DNA of 49,198 bases. It comes from Deltaproteobacteria bacterium. GTDB lineage: Bacteria > Myxococcota_A > Polyangia > Haliangiales > Haliangiaceae. The notes under the pieces were generated by a model. The model was given only the letters and a program-made list of their open reading frames with translations. It did not search any database and was not told where the DNA came from. This document shows, piece by piece, positions 18,994 to 27,680 of the stretch. Made by a program: the position numbers and the translations under genes. The stretch covers positions 1-49,198 of the forward strand of contig JAFAOG010000105.1 of assembly GCA_019237945.1 (NCBI GenBank). The letters run 5' to 3'. Each line of letters starts with the position of its first letter. Position 1 is the first letter of the stretch.

Positions 18994-21105
18994 ATGCGGC
19001 TGTCGGTTGTCGTGCTGCTCGCCGCATGCGGGCGGATCGACTTCGACGGCACCGCCCCGACCGTCGGTTCGACCGAGGCCCGCGCCTCGATCGCGGCCGG
19101 CGACGGCTTCTCGTGTGCGCTCCGCGACGGTGCCGTGTGGTGCTGGGGCCGCGACGATGCCCACCAGCTCGCGCGCGCCGACGGCACGCTCCAGCCCCGG
19201 CCCGTAACCGTCACGCTCCCCGCGCGGACGACGAAGCTCGCGGCCGGCGGCGCGAATGCGTGCGCGATCGACGAGGCGGGCGGCTTGTGGTGCTGGGGCG
19301 ACAACTCGTCGGGACAGCTCGCCACCGGCGATCAGCAGCCGCGCGAGACGGCCGTCGCGATCGCGCTACCCGCACCGGTGACCGCCGTGTCGATCCGCGC
19401 CGGGCACGCATGCGCCGTTGCCGCCGGTGACGCGTATTGCTGGGGCTACAACGGTGATGCGGAGTGCGGCGTCGATCCGACCACGGCCACGTACGTCACG
19501 GCGCCGGCGCGCGTCGGGCCGGCCGTCGATGTCGGCATCCAGCTCACGCGGGCCTGCGCGCAGCGTGCCGACGGCAGCGTGTGGTGCTGGGGCGACCACA
19601 TCGTGCAGCCGGCGCAGGTCCCTGGCGTCACCGCGCTCGCGCTCGCGACCGGCTATCGTCACGCGTGCGCGCTCGTCGAGGGCGGCCGTTACCAGTGCTT
19701 CGGCGACAACGACGAGGGCGACTTCGGCACCGGCGACAACACGTCGACCGGCGTGCAACCGCCGTCGCAGCTCGGCGGGCTCGTCGCGATCTTCGCCGGC
19801 ATGTTCACGACGTGCGCGATCGACGGCGCGGGCCAGCGTTACTGCTGGGGCAACGGCAACGACGGCGAGCAAGGCGACGGCACTCGCTACGATCACAACG
19901 CGCCGGTCCTCGACGACACCGATGCGGCCGCGATCGCGCTCGGCGACGCCCACGGCTGCGCGCTGCGCACGAGCGGCCAGATCGACTGCTGGGGCTACGG
20001 CTCGTATGGCGAGCTCGGCGACGGGCGGCTCGCGGCCCTCCAGCCGCGTCTGGTTCCGCTGCCCGGTCCCGCGAATTTCATCGCGGCCGGCTATCAACAC
20101 GCGTGCGCGCTCGTCAACGGCGTGACGCTGTGCTGGGGCAGCAACGACGCCGGCGAGCTCGGCGTGCGCAACGATCTCGATCCGCAGTATTCGAGCGTCA
20201 CGCCGGTCCAGGTGCCGATCCAGAGCGCCGGCTTCGTGACCGCGGGCGATGGTCAGACGTGCGCGCTGGTCGGCAGCGACTTCTGGTGCTGGGGGCGCAA
20301 CGAATTCGGTCAGGCCGGCTCGCCGCCGGTCGAGTACGCGCACGCGCCCACGATGGTGACGGGACTGCCGAGCTCGAACGGAGCCGGCTGCGCGGGTCAA
20401 CGCTTCGCGTGCACGTACAACACGTCGGGACTCGCGTGCTGGGGCGCCGACGACTACGGCCAGCTCGGCGACGGCGGCGGCATGTCGACGGTGACGCCCC
20501 GCTTCACCGGAACGGCGACCCAGCCGGCGTGCGGTCAGCTGTTCGGCTGCGCGATCGGCAGCGGCGCGCTCGCGTGCTGGGGCTACAACGACCGCGGTCA
20601 GCTCGGCCTCGGCACGCAGGACTTCACGGTGCATCCGCTGACGCTGATCGCGAACACGTCGCAGTATTTCAAGGTCGCCGCCGGATCACGTCACGCGTGT
20701 GCGATCGCAACGCCAAGCCTGAACGTCGCCTGCTGGGGCGCGAACGACGTGAATCAGATCGCGGGCGATCCGCTGCCGATCGAGCCGACGCCGACCCTGA
20801 TCGCGGGCGTCTCCGGCGTGTCGTCGCTCGGTGCCGGCGGCGAGACGACCTGCGCGGCGGACTCGAGCACCGTCACCTGCTGGGGGCGCAACGACCTCCG
20901 CCAGCTCGGCGACGGCACGGTGATCGGCCGCGCGACCCCCGTCACGGCGCAGGCGTCCGGCAACATGGTCGCGGTCGGCGCGCGATTCGCCTGCGCGGTG
21001 TCGATCACGGGCGACGTCCGGTGCTGGGGCGACAATGATGACGGGCAGATCGGCAGCGGCCCGCAGACGCGGTCGCTCGTGCCCGTAACCGTCGACTTCC
21101 CCTGA
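18994..21105 (+). CDS. RCC1-repeat lipoprotein
   Basis: A 703-residue lipoprotein (signal LSVVVLLAAC) made almost wholly of RCC1-like repeats. I count 14 blades with the motif C-W/F-G-x-x-x-x-G, for example VWCWGRDD, LWCWGDNSSGQL, YCWGYNGD, QCFGDNDEG and RCWGDNDDGQ, each preceded by a C-A-x-x-x-x-G-x-V segment. Seven blades make one propeller, so two propellers are expected. Cys flank each blade, fitting exported disulfide-rich propellers. Such proteins are abundant in myxobacteria, but their roles are mostly unknown; ligand binding or surface adhesion are guesses. The start is set by the signal peptide. Confidence 0.93.
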   Translation: MRLSVVVLLAACGRIDFDGTAPTVGSTEARASIAAGDGFSCALRDGAVWCWGRDDAHQLARADGTLQPRPVTVTLPARTTKLAAGGANACAIDEAGGLWCWGDNSSGQLATGDQQPRETAVAIALPAPVTAVSIRAGHACAVAAGDAYCWGYNGDAECGVDPTTATYVTAPARVGPAVDVGIQLTRACAQRADGSVWCWGDHIVQPAQVPGVTALALATGYRHACALVEGGRYQCFGDNDEGDFGTGDNTSTGVQPPSQLGGLVAIFAGMFTTCAIDGAGQRYCWGNGNDGEQGDGTRYDHNAPVLDDTDAAAIALGDAHGCALRTSGQIDCWGYGSYGELGDGRLAALQPRLVPLPGPANFIAAGYQHACALVNGVTLCWGSNDAGELGVRNDLDPQYSSVTPVQVPIQSAGFVTAGDGQTCALVGSDFWCWGRNEFGQAGSPPVEYAHAPTMVTGLPSSNGAGCAGQRFACTYNTSGLACWGADDYGQLGDGGGMSTVTPRFTGTATQPACGQLFGCAIGSGALACWGYNDRGQLGLGTQDFTVHPLTLIANTSQYFKVAAGSRHACAIATPSLNVACWGANDVNQIAGDPLPIEPTPTLIAGVSGVSSLGAGGETTCAADSSTVTCWGRNDLRQLGDGTVIGRATPVTAQASGNMVAVGARFACAVSITGDVRCWGDNDDGQIGSGPQTRSLVPVTVDFP

Positions 21106-21186
21106 CGACGCGCCGCGTAATCGCCGGAAATGGTGAGCACATTTGATTGCGAGCTACCCATGGGGGGCGGTACGCATCCTTCTCAA

Positions 21187-22512
21187 ATGACCACCACCGC
21201 CGCCCCGCCGACAGCCCCCGCCGCTGCGGGCAAGCAAGCCGAAGTGAGCCTGAAAGATCGCGGCAACCTCTTCGAGGTCGCGACCAAGCAGATCGACAAG
21301 GCGATGAAGCTGATCAACCTCGATCAGGACGTCGCCCAGATCCTCGCGCAGCCCAAGAACGAGCTGATCGTCAACTTCCCGGTCCGTCGTGACAACGGGA
21401 AGATCGAGATGTTCAAGGGCTACCGCGTTCAGCACAACAACATCCTCGGTCCGTACAAGGGCGGCATTCGCTATCACCACGAGGCGAACCTCGACGAGAT
21501 GAAGGCGCTGGCGTCGTGGATGACGTACAAGAGCGCGCTCCACGAGATTCCGTTCGGCGGCGGCAAGGGCGGCATCAAGTTCGATCCGCGGCAGTACAGC
21601 AAGGCCGAGCTCGAGCGCATCACGCGCCGGTTCACGGCCGCGCTCGGCAGCAACATCGGCCCGGACTTCGACATCCCGGCGCCCGACGTGAACACCAACA
21701 GCCAGACGATGGTCTGGATGATGGACACGTACATGAACATCGTCGGCGCGAGCGACCGCAACACGGTCCGCGGCGTCGTCACCGGCAAGAGCGTGTCGTC
21801 GGGCGGCTCGCACGGCCGCGCGGAAGCGACCGGTCAGGGCGTCGTCCACTGCATCACCGAATGGGCGAAGGACAAGAACTTCAACCTCGACGGTGCGCAC
21901 GTCATCATCCAGGGCTTCGGCAACGTCGGTAGCTACGCGGCGCGCCTGCTGTCGCAGAAGGGCGCCGTCGTGATCGGCGTCGGCGATGTCGGCGGCTACA
22001 TCGCGAACACCGAGGGCATCAACCCGCACAAGCTCGGCGAGCACGTCCACAAGACGGGCTCGGTCACCGGCTACAAGGGCGCGTCGAAGATCACCCGCGA
22101 GGAGTTCTTCTCGCTCGACGCGCACGTGTTCGTGCCCGCTGCTCTCGAGCTCGAGGTCGGCGTCGCCGAGGCGAAGGCGCTCAAGGTCAAGATGATGGTC
22201 GAGGGCGCGAACGGCCCGACGTATCCCGAGGCCGAGGACATCCTCCTCGACAAGGGCTGCGACGTCATCCCCGACATTCTCTGCAACTCGGGCGGCGTGA
22301 TCGTCAGCTACTACGAGTGGCTGCAGAACAAGCGCGCCGAGCAGTGGGACGCGGCGGACGTGCTCGGGCGCCTCGAGAAGCGCATGAAGCAGACGTACGC
22401 GAACGTTCGCCAGTACGCGATCGCGAACAAGACGGACTGGCGTACGGCCAGCTACGCGATCGGTCTCGAGCGCCTGCAGCACTGCTACAAGGAGCGCGGC
22501 ATCTTCCCGTGA
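21187..22512 (+). CDS. gdh: Glutamate dehydrogenase (GudB/RocG-like)
   Basis: A 441-residue Glu/Leu/Phe/Val dehydrogenase-family enzyme, interconverting glutamate and 2-oxoglutarate plus ammonia. The substrate domain has YRVQHNNILGPYKGGIRYH, the catalytic-Lys block PFGGGKGGIKFDP and the DIPAPDVNT motif (catalytic Asp). The Rossmann NAD(P) domain has VIIQGFGNVGSYAARLL, and the C-terminus has DILCNSGGVIVSYYEWLQN. The wording is closer to RocG/GudB than to E. coli GdhA, so NAD preference is likely. Upstream in-frame ATGs at 21130 and 21160 exist, but the stretch is unconserved; I chose 21187. The hybrid kinase follows after 97 bp. Confidence 0.93.
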   Translation: MTTTAAPPTAPAAAGKQAEVSLKDRGNLFEVATKQIDKAMKLINLDQDVAQILAQPKNELIVNFPVRRDNGKIEMFKGYRVQHNNILGPYKGGIRYHHEANLDEMKALASWMTYKSALHEIPFGGGKGGIKFDPRQYSKAELERITRRFTAALGSNIGPDFDIPAPDVNTNSQTMVWMMDTYMNIVGASDRNTVRGVVTGKSVSSGGSHGRAEATGQGVVHCITEWAKDKNFNLDGAHVIIQGFGNVGSYAARLLSQKGAVVIGVGDVGGYIANTEGINPHKLGEHVHKTGSVTGYKGASKITREEFFSLDAHVFVPAALELEVGVAEAKALKVKMMVEGANGPTYPEAEDILLDKGCDVIPDILCNSGGVIVSYYEWLQNKRAEQWDAADVLGRLEKRMKQTYANVRQYAIANKTDWRTASYAIGLERLQHCYKERGIFP

Positions 22513-22609
22513 TCGTGCGGGCGTGGCGTTGCCGTGCGGTGGCGCCACACTCCGGAGAAAGTTTCACGAATCTCCTTGTGCACCTGTGGGCACCGCGGCA
22601 GGGTGCGTC

Positions 22610-25600
22610 GTGGCTGCGCACGACTTCCTAGCGGGGGGCGGCGAGATGGGCGCGCTGATGCGCAGTCTCGACTGGTCGAGCACACCGCTCGGTCCGCCGG
22701 AGGCGTGGCCGCAGTCGCTCCGCACGACGGTGTCGACGTGCCTCAACTCGCGGTTCCCGATCCTCGTGTGGTGGGGCCGCGATCTCGTCAAGCTCTACAA
22801 CGATGCCTACCGCCCGATCCTCGGCAACAAGCACCCGAGCTCGCTCGGTGCGCGCGGTCGCGATGTGTGGCCGGAGATCTGGGACATCATCGGGCCGATG
22901 CTCGCGGGCGTCCTCGAGCGCGGCGAGGCGACGTGGTCGGAGAACCAGTACCTGCCGATGTCGCGGCACGGGTTTGTCGAGGAGACGTACTTCACGTTCT
23001 CGTACTCGCCGATCCGCGGCGAGCAAGGCGCGATCGACGGCGTGTACTGCGCTGTCACCGAGACGACGCGCCAGGTGATCGGCGATCGCCGGCTCCGCAC
23101 GCTGCGCGACCTCGCGAGCCGCGCTGCGAACGCGGCGACGATCGACGAGGTGCTCGCGGTCGCAGCCACCGTGCTCGCCGAGAATCCGAACGACCTGCCG
23201 ACCGTGCGGATCCAGCTCGGCAGCGCCGAGGCACGCGGCGGCGACCTCGCATTCGTCGCGGGCGGCATCACGCTGTGTGTCACGCCGAGCCCGCGGCTCG
23301 TCCTCGACGACGAGTACCGCGGCTTCCTGTCGCTGATCGCCGGTCAGATCGCGGCGGCGGTCGAGCGCGTGCGCATGCTGCAGGAGGCGCGAGAGCGCGC
23401 CGAGGCACTCGCCGCGATCGATCGCGCGAAGACGCAGTTCTTCAGCAACGTCAGCCACGAGTTCCGCACGCCGCTGACGCTGATGCTCGGCCCGATCGAG
23501 GATGCGCTCGCGAGGCACCAGCCGCTCGCCGGCGAAGATCTCGCGACGGCGCATCGCAACGCGCAGCGGCTGCTCAAGCTCGTCAACACGCTGCTCGACT
23601 TCTCGCGAGCCGAGGCGGGACGGGCGCAGGCGCGCTTCGAGCCGGTCGACCTCGCGGCGACGACGGCCGAGATCGCGAGCGGATTCCGTTCGGCCGTCGA
23701 GACGGCGGGGCTGCGCTTCGATGTCGAGTGCGACCCGCTCGGCGAGGCGGTGTTCGTCGACCGGTCGCTGTGGGAGAAGGTCGTCCTGAATCTGCTGTCG
23801 AACGCGTTCAAGTTCACGTTCGGCGGCGCGATCGGAGTGCGCGTGCGGCGCGAGGGCGCGCGGGCGGTCGTCGAGGTCACCGACACCGGCACCGGCATCG
23901 CCGCCGATCAGCTGCCGCGAGTGTTCGAGCGGTTCCACCGCGTCGAGGGTGCGCGCGCGCGCAACCACGAGGGCAGCGGCATCGGCCTGTCGCTCGTCCA
24001 GGAGCTGGTCAAGCTGCACGGCGGCGAGCTGTCGGTGACGAGCGAGCTCGGCCACGGCACGACGTTCGCGATCCGGCTGCCGTTCGGGTCGGCGCACGTG
24101 CCCGCCGAGCAGCTCGGCACCCGCGAGACGGCACCATCGGCGGCGGCGGCGTATGTCGCCGAGGCGATGCGATGGACGCCCGTGATCGATCAGGCGCCCG
24201 CGACCGGGCGCAGCTGCGTGCTCGTCTGCGACGACAACGCGGACATGCGCGAGTACCTCGCGCGCATCCTCGGCGATCACTGCGATGTCGTGCAGGCGGG
24301 CGATGGTGTCGAGGCGCTCGACCTCGCACGCGAGCGGCGCGTCGACCTCGTGATCGCGGATGTGATGATGCCGCGGCTCGACGGGTTCGGTCTGCTGCGC
24401 GAGCTGCGTCGCGATGACCGGCTGCGCGGCACGCCGCTGATCATGCTGTCGGCCCGGGCCGGCGAGGAGGCGCGCGCCGACGGCATCGAGGCCGGCGCCG
24501 ACGATTACCTCGTCAAGCCGTTCTCCACCCGCGAGCTGCTCGCGCGCGTCCGCAACCAGCTCGCGTTGCGAAGCCTGAAGGAGCGGCTCGCCACCCAGCG
24601 CGCCGCGCTCGCGACGCTGTTCGAGCACACGCCGCTGCCGATCGCGATCATGCGCGGCGACCAGCTCGTGTACGAGCTCGCGAACGATGCCTATCGCGAT
24701 ATCGTGCGGCGCGACGTGCTCGGCAAGCCGTTCCGCGAGGCGCTGCCCGAGCTCGAAGGGCAGGGCTTCGACGAGCTGCTGCTCGGCGTGATGAGCAGCG
24801 GCAAGCCGCACGTCGGTCGCGAGACGCTGGTCAAGCTCGAGCGCGACGGCAAGCTGCGCGATGTCTACTTCACGTTCGTCTACGCGCCGATTCGCGACGA
24901 GCTCGGCGACGGCGTCGTCGTGATCTGCATGGACGTCACCGACCAGGTGCGCGCGCGCAACGAGCTCGAGAACCTCGCGAACGACGCGAAGGCCGCGAAC
25001 CGCGCGAAGGACGAGTTCCTCGCGATGCTCGGCCACGAGCTGCGCAACCCGCTCGCGCCGATGGTCACCGCGCTCGAGCTGATGCGCATGCGCGGTGCGG
25101 AGTCGACGCGCGAGGAGCAGGTCCTGAGCCGCCAGGTCGGGCATCTGTCGCGGCTCGTCGATGATCTGCTCGACGTCTCGCGGATCACGAAGGGCCGCAT
25201 CGACCTGCGGCGCCGCCGCCTCGAGCTGTACGACGTCGTCGCGCGTGGGCTCGAGGTCGCATCGCCGCTGTTCGAGCAGCGCCAGAACCACGTCGTCGTC
25301 GACGTCGCACGCCACGGCCTCGCGATCGAGGGAGATCCCGACCGCCTCGCGCAGGTCGTCGGCAATCTGCTCACGAACGCCGCGAAGTACAGTGACCCCA
25401 GGACGCGGATCACCGTGATCGCGACGCGCGGCGCCGATACGGTGCGCCTCACCGTGAAGGATCAGGGCGTGGGGATCGCGCCGGAGATGCTCGACAGCGT
25501 GTTCGGCCTGTTCGTGCAGCAGCGCCAGACGCTCGCGCGCTCGCAGGGCGGCCTCGGCCTCGGGCTCGCGATCGCGCGCAGCCTCGTCGAGCTGCACGGC

Positions 25601-26059
25601 GGCACGATCACCGCGTACAGCGACGGCGTCGGTCACGGCAGTGAGTTCCTGATCGAGCTGCCGAGCGCGGACTCGATGCAACCCGGCGTGCGACGCGCGA
25701 TCCAGACGTCCGCCAAGCGCGTGCTGATCGTCGACGACAACGCGGACGCGCTCGCGATGCTGAGGCTCGTGCTCGAGGAGCTCGGCTGCAGCGTCGAGAC
25801 GGCGATCGACGGACCCTCGGCGCTCGACAAGGCCCGTACGTTCCATCCCGAGATCGCGCTGCTCGACATCGGGCTGCCGGTGATGGACGGCTACGAGCTT
25901 GCGCGCCGCCTGCGCGAGCACGAGAGCGTCCACCTCGTCGCGGTCACCGGCTACGGGCAGGAGTCCGACCGCAAGCGCGCGATGGCCGCTGGCTTCGATC
26001 ACCACCTCGTCAAGCCGGTCGACGTCACCAAGCTCGAATCGATCGTGCGCGCGCTATAA
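22610..26059 (+). CDS. Hybrid sensor histidine kinase with two kinase cores
   Basis: An 1149-residue soluble protein (no membrane span). Order: PAS (about 15-160, with DWSSTPLGPPEAWPQSL), a linker region (about 165-260), kinase core 1 with SHEFRTPLTL (His283) and an ATPase domain (NAFKF, DTGTGI, GSGIGLSLV), REC 1 with IADVMMPRLDG (Asp584), PAS 2 (about 660-785), kinase core 2 with GHELRNPLAPM (His809) and ATPase (DQGVGIAPEM, GLGLGLAIA), and REC 2 with LLDIGLPVMDG (Asp1086). All phospho-acceptors are intact, so a multistep relay is possible. The start GTG at 22610 precedes the FLAGGGEMGALMRSLDWS element common to this group. The ligand is unknown. No dedicated response regulator is adjacent. 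Confidence 0.92.
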   Translation: MAAHDFLAGGGEMGALMRSLDWSSTPLGPPEAWPQSLRTTVSTCLNSRFPILVWWGRDLVKLYNDAYRPILGNKHPSSLGARGRDVWPEIWDIIGPMLAGVLERGEATWSENQYLPMSRHGFVEETYFTFSYSPIRGEQGAIDGVYCAVTETTRQVIGDRRLRTLRDLASRAANAATIDEVLAVAATVLAENPNDLPTVRIQLGSAEARGGDLAFVAGGITLCVTPSPRLVLDDEYRGFLSLIAGQIAAAVERVRMLQEARERAEALAAIDRAKTQFFSNVSHEFRTPLTLMLGPIEDALARHQPLAGEDLATAHRNAQRLLKLVNTLLDFSRAEAGRAQARFEPVDLAATTAEIASGFRSAVETAGLRFDVECDPLGEAVFVDRSLWEKVVLNLLSNAFKFTFGGAIGVRVRREGARAVVEVTDTGTGIAADQLPRVFERFHRVEGARARNHEGSGIGLSLVQELVKLHGGELSVTSELGHGTTFAIRLPFGSAHVPAEQLGTRETAPSAAAAYVAEAMRWTPVIDQAPATGRSCVLVCDDNADMREYLARILGDHCDVVQAGDGVEALDLARERRVDLVIADVMMPRLDGFGLLRELRRDDRLRGTPLIMLSARAGEEARADGIEAGADDYLVKPFSTRELLARVRNQLALRSLKERLATQRAALATLFEHTPLPIAIMRGDQLVYELANDAYRDIVRRDVLGKPFREALPELEGQGFDELLLGVMSSGKPHVGRETLVKLERDGKLRDVYFTFVYAPIRDELGDGVVVICMDVTDQVRARNELENLANDAKAANRAKDEFLAMLGHELRNPLAPMVTALELMRMRGAESTREEQVLSRQVGHLSRLVDDLLDVSRITKGRIDLRRRRLELYDVVARGLEVASPLFEQRQNHVVVDVARHGLAIEGDPDRLAQVVGNLLTNAAKYSDPRTRITVIATRGADTVRLTVKDQGVGIAPEMLDSVFGLFVQQRQTLARSQGGLGLGLAIARSLVELHGGTITAYSDGVGHGSEFLIELPSADSMQPGVRRAIQTSAKRVLIVDDNADALAMLRLVLEELGCSVETAIDGPSALDKARTFHPEIALLDIGLPVMDGYELARRLREHESVHLVAVTGYGQESDRKRAMAAGFDHHLVKPVDVTKLESIVRAL

Positions 26060-26066
26060 CCGGCGC

Positions 26067-27062
26067 GTGTCGGTCGGTCACGCGCTCCCCGCCGGTGGGC
26101 TCACGCTCGCACGCTGGCTCGGCCCCTGGGCCGATGCGACGCGCGCGCCCGATGTCGCGATCGCCGATCGCACGGTCGCCGGCGTGCGCGTCCGCGTCTA
26201 CGGCACGAGCGGCACGCCGTACTACATCGCGCCGGGCCTCCACTACGCGGGCCCCGACGATCCGCGCATGGACCGCTTCTGTCGCATCCTCGCCGCCGCC
26301 GGCCACCACGTCGCCGCGCCGTTCATCCCGAGCTACCTCGCGCTGACGCCCGACGCGCGCGCGATCCGCGACTTCATCGACGTCTTCGACGCGATCGACT
26401 TCGCCGAGCCACCGGTCGTGTTCTCGATCTCGTTCGGCTCGCTGCTCGCATTCGCGCTCGCCGCCGCGCGCCCCGACGCCGTGCGCCGGCTCGTCATCTT
26501 CGGCGGCTACGCCGACTTCCACGCGACGATGCGCTACTGCCTCACCGGCGAGGGCCGCGACCCGCTCAACCAGTCGGTCGTGCTGATGAACCTGCTGCCG
26601 CTGCTCGCGTCGCCCGAGGATGTCAGCCCGTACTGGCGTGCGTTCTGCGAGCGCACATGGGGGCGCCCCGAGCTCAAGGCACGCGACCGCTTCGTGCCGA
26701 TCGCCGAGGAGCTCGCCGCGCAGGTCCCCGAGCCGATCCGCGAGCTGTTCCGCATCGGCGTCGGCGCGGCGCCGGGCGCGTGGGACCTCGCGGAGCCCGC
26801 GCTCGCCCGCTTCGATGCGAGCACGCTCGATCCGCGCCCGCACACCGAGCGCGTCACGTGCCGCGTCGACCTCGTGCACGGCGCCGACGACGACGTGATT
26901 CCTTACACGCAGTCGCACGCGCTCGCGCAGTTGCTGCCGAACGCCGACGTCCGCACGCACATCACCGGCATGTACGGTCACACCGGCGCGCACCGCCCGC
27001 CGCTCCGCCTCCTGGCGAAGGAGATGGTCACGATGGTGCGCGTCTTGTTCGCGATGAGCTAG
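26067..27062 (+). CDS. Alpha/beta hydrolase
   Basis: A 331-residue cytoplasmic alpha/beta hydrolase. It shows VRVRVYGTSGTPYYIAPGLH (oxyanion-loop side), the nucleophile elbow FSISFGSLLAFAL (Ser122, a relaxed S-x-S-x-G version of G-x-S-x-G), a lid region about 160-265, the acid strand LVHGADDDVIP and a terminal GMYGHTGAH carrying the catalytic His. It starts at a GTG eight bases after the hybrid kinase stop, so it is likely read in the same transcript. Its substrate is not predictable. It ends 25 bases before the convergent membrane protein gene. Confidence 0.8.
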   Translation: MSVGHALPAGGLTLARWLGPWADATRAPDVAIADRTVAGVRVRVYGTSGTPYYIAPGLHYAGPDDPRMDRFCRILAAAGHHVAAPFIPSYLALTPDARAIRDFIDVFDAIDFAEPPVVFSISFGSLLAFALAAARPDAVRRLVIFGGYADFHATMRYCLTGEGRDPLNQSVVLMNLLPLLASPEDVSPYWRAFCERTWGRPELKARDRFVPIAEELAAQVPEPIRELFRIGVGAAPGAWDLAEPALARFDASTLDPRPHTERVTCRVDLVHGADDDVIPYTQSHALAQLLPNADVRTHITGMYGHTGAHRPPLRLLAKEMVTMVRVLFAMS

Positions 27063-27087
27063 GTCCCGGATCGCCAATCTTCCTCTG

Positions 27088-27654
27088 CTATGTGCGCGAG
27101 GCTTTCGACGAAGCTTTGCGCCAGCGGCGCGCCTGGTCGAGCCCGAGGCCGATCATCACGAGGCCCGCGGCGAGGAACAGCAGGCCGCCGATCTTGTATC
27201 CGGTCTTGTTGCAGTCGAGGAACAGCCCGTCGGCGCCGGCGACATCGCGCACCGGCCCGACCTCGATCGTGCTGACGAGGCCGGCGACCTCGGCCTCGCC
27301 GGTGTCCTTGATGTCCTCGTTGCGAACGACCATGCGGCGGCCCGCCTCGTCGAGCCAGAGAAAGCTCGCGCTGTCGTGGCTCGCGCCTGTCGCCTGCACG
27401 GTCACCTCTTGAAGTCCCGTTCCGCGAAGCTCGTTGAAGTGGAGCGGGCGACCGTCGCGCACGACGCGGACGAATCGGTGCGCCGGCGGCTCCTGCATCG
27501 CGACGAGCGCGCGCGCCTCGACGTCGAACGGGCCGGCGACCGCGTTGTAGATGCGCTCGCGCGCGAAGAACAGGATGATGGGACCCAGGACGAGCAGCGC
27601 GATCGCGCGGTCCCGGAAGCTCATGTCGCGAACGCTCACGCCCTGCACGAGCAT
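27088..27654 (-). CDS. Hypothetical membrane protein with two spans
   Basis: A 188-residue protein with a membrane span near the N-terminus (about residues 16-34, RAIALLVLGPIILFFA) and another near the C-terminus (about 160-178, LLFLAAGLVMIGLGL), separated by a soluble domain of about 120 residues with an RNEDIKDTGEAEVAGLVSTI element. A DUF-like, not recognised domain. The ATG at 27654 is preceded by a GAAGA element; an internal ATG at 27624 is an alternative. It follows the cytochrome/copper monooxygenase gene by 26 bp and may be co-transcribed with it. Confidence 0.65.
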   Translation of the reverse strand: MLVQGVSVRDMSFRDRAIALLVLGPIILFFARERIYNAVAGPFDVEARALVAMQEPPAHRFVRVVRDGRPLHFNELRGTGLQEVTVQATGASHDSASFLWLDEAGRRMVVRNEDIKDTGEAEVAGLVSTIEVGPVRDVAGADGLFLDCNKTGYKIGGLLFLAAGLVMIGLGLDQARRWRKASSKASRT

Positions 27655-27680
27655 GTCTTCGCACGAACCGGGCGGCGCGG

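Noticed and set aside
22628..26005. A long minus-strand open frame of 1125 codons opposite the hybrid kinase
   Set aside because: It is composed of repetitive Arg/Leu/Asp/Glu sequence with no domain, while the plus strand encodes intact kinase domains.
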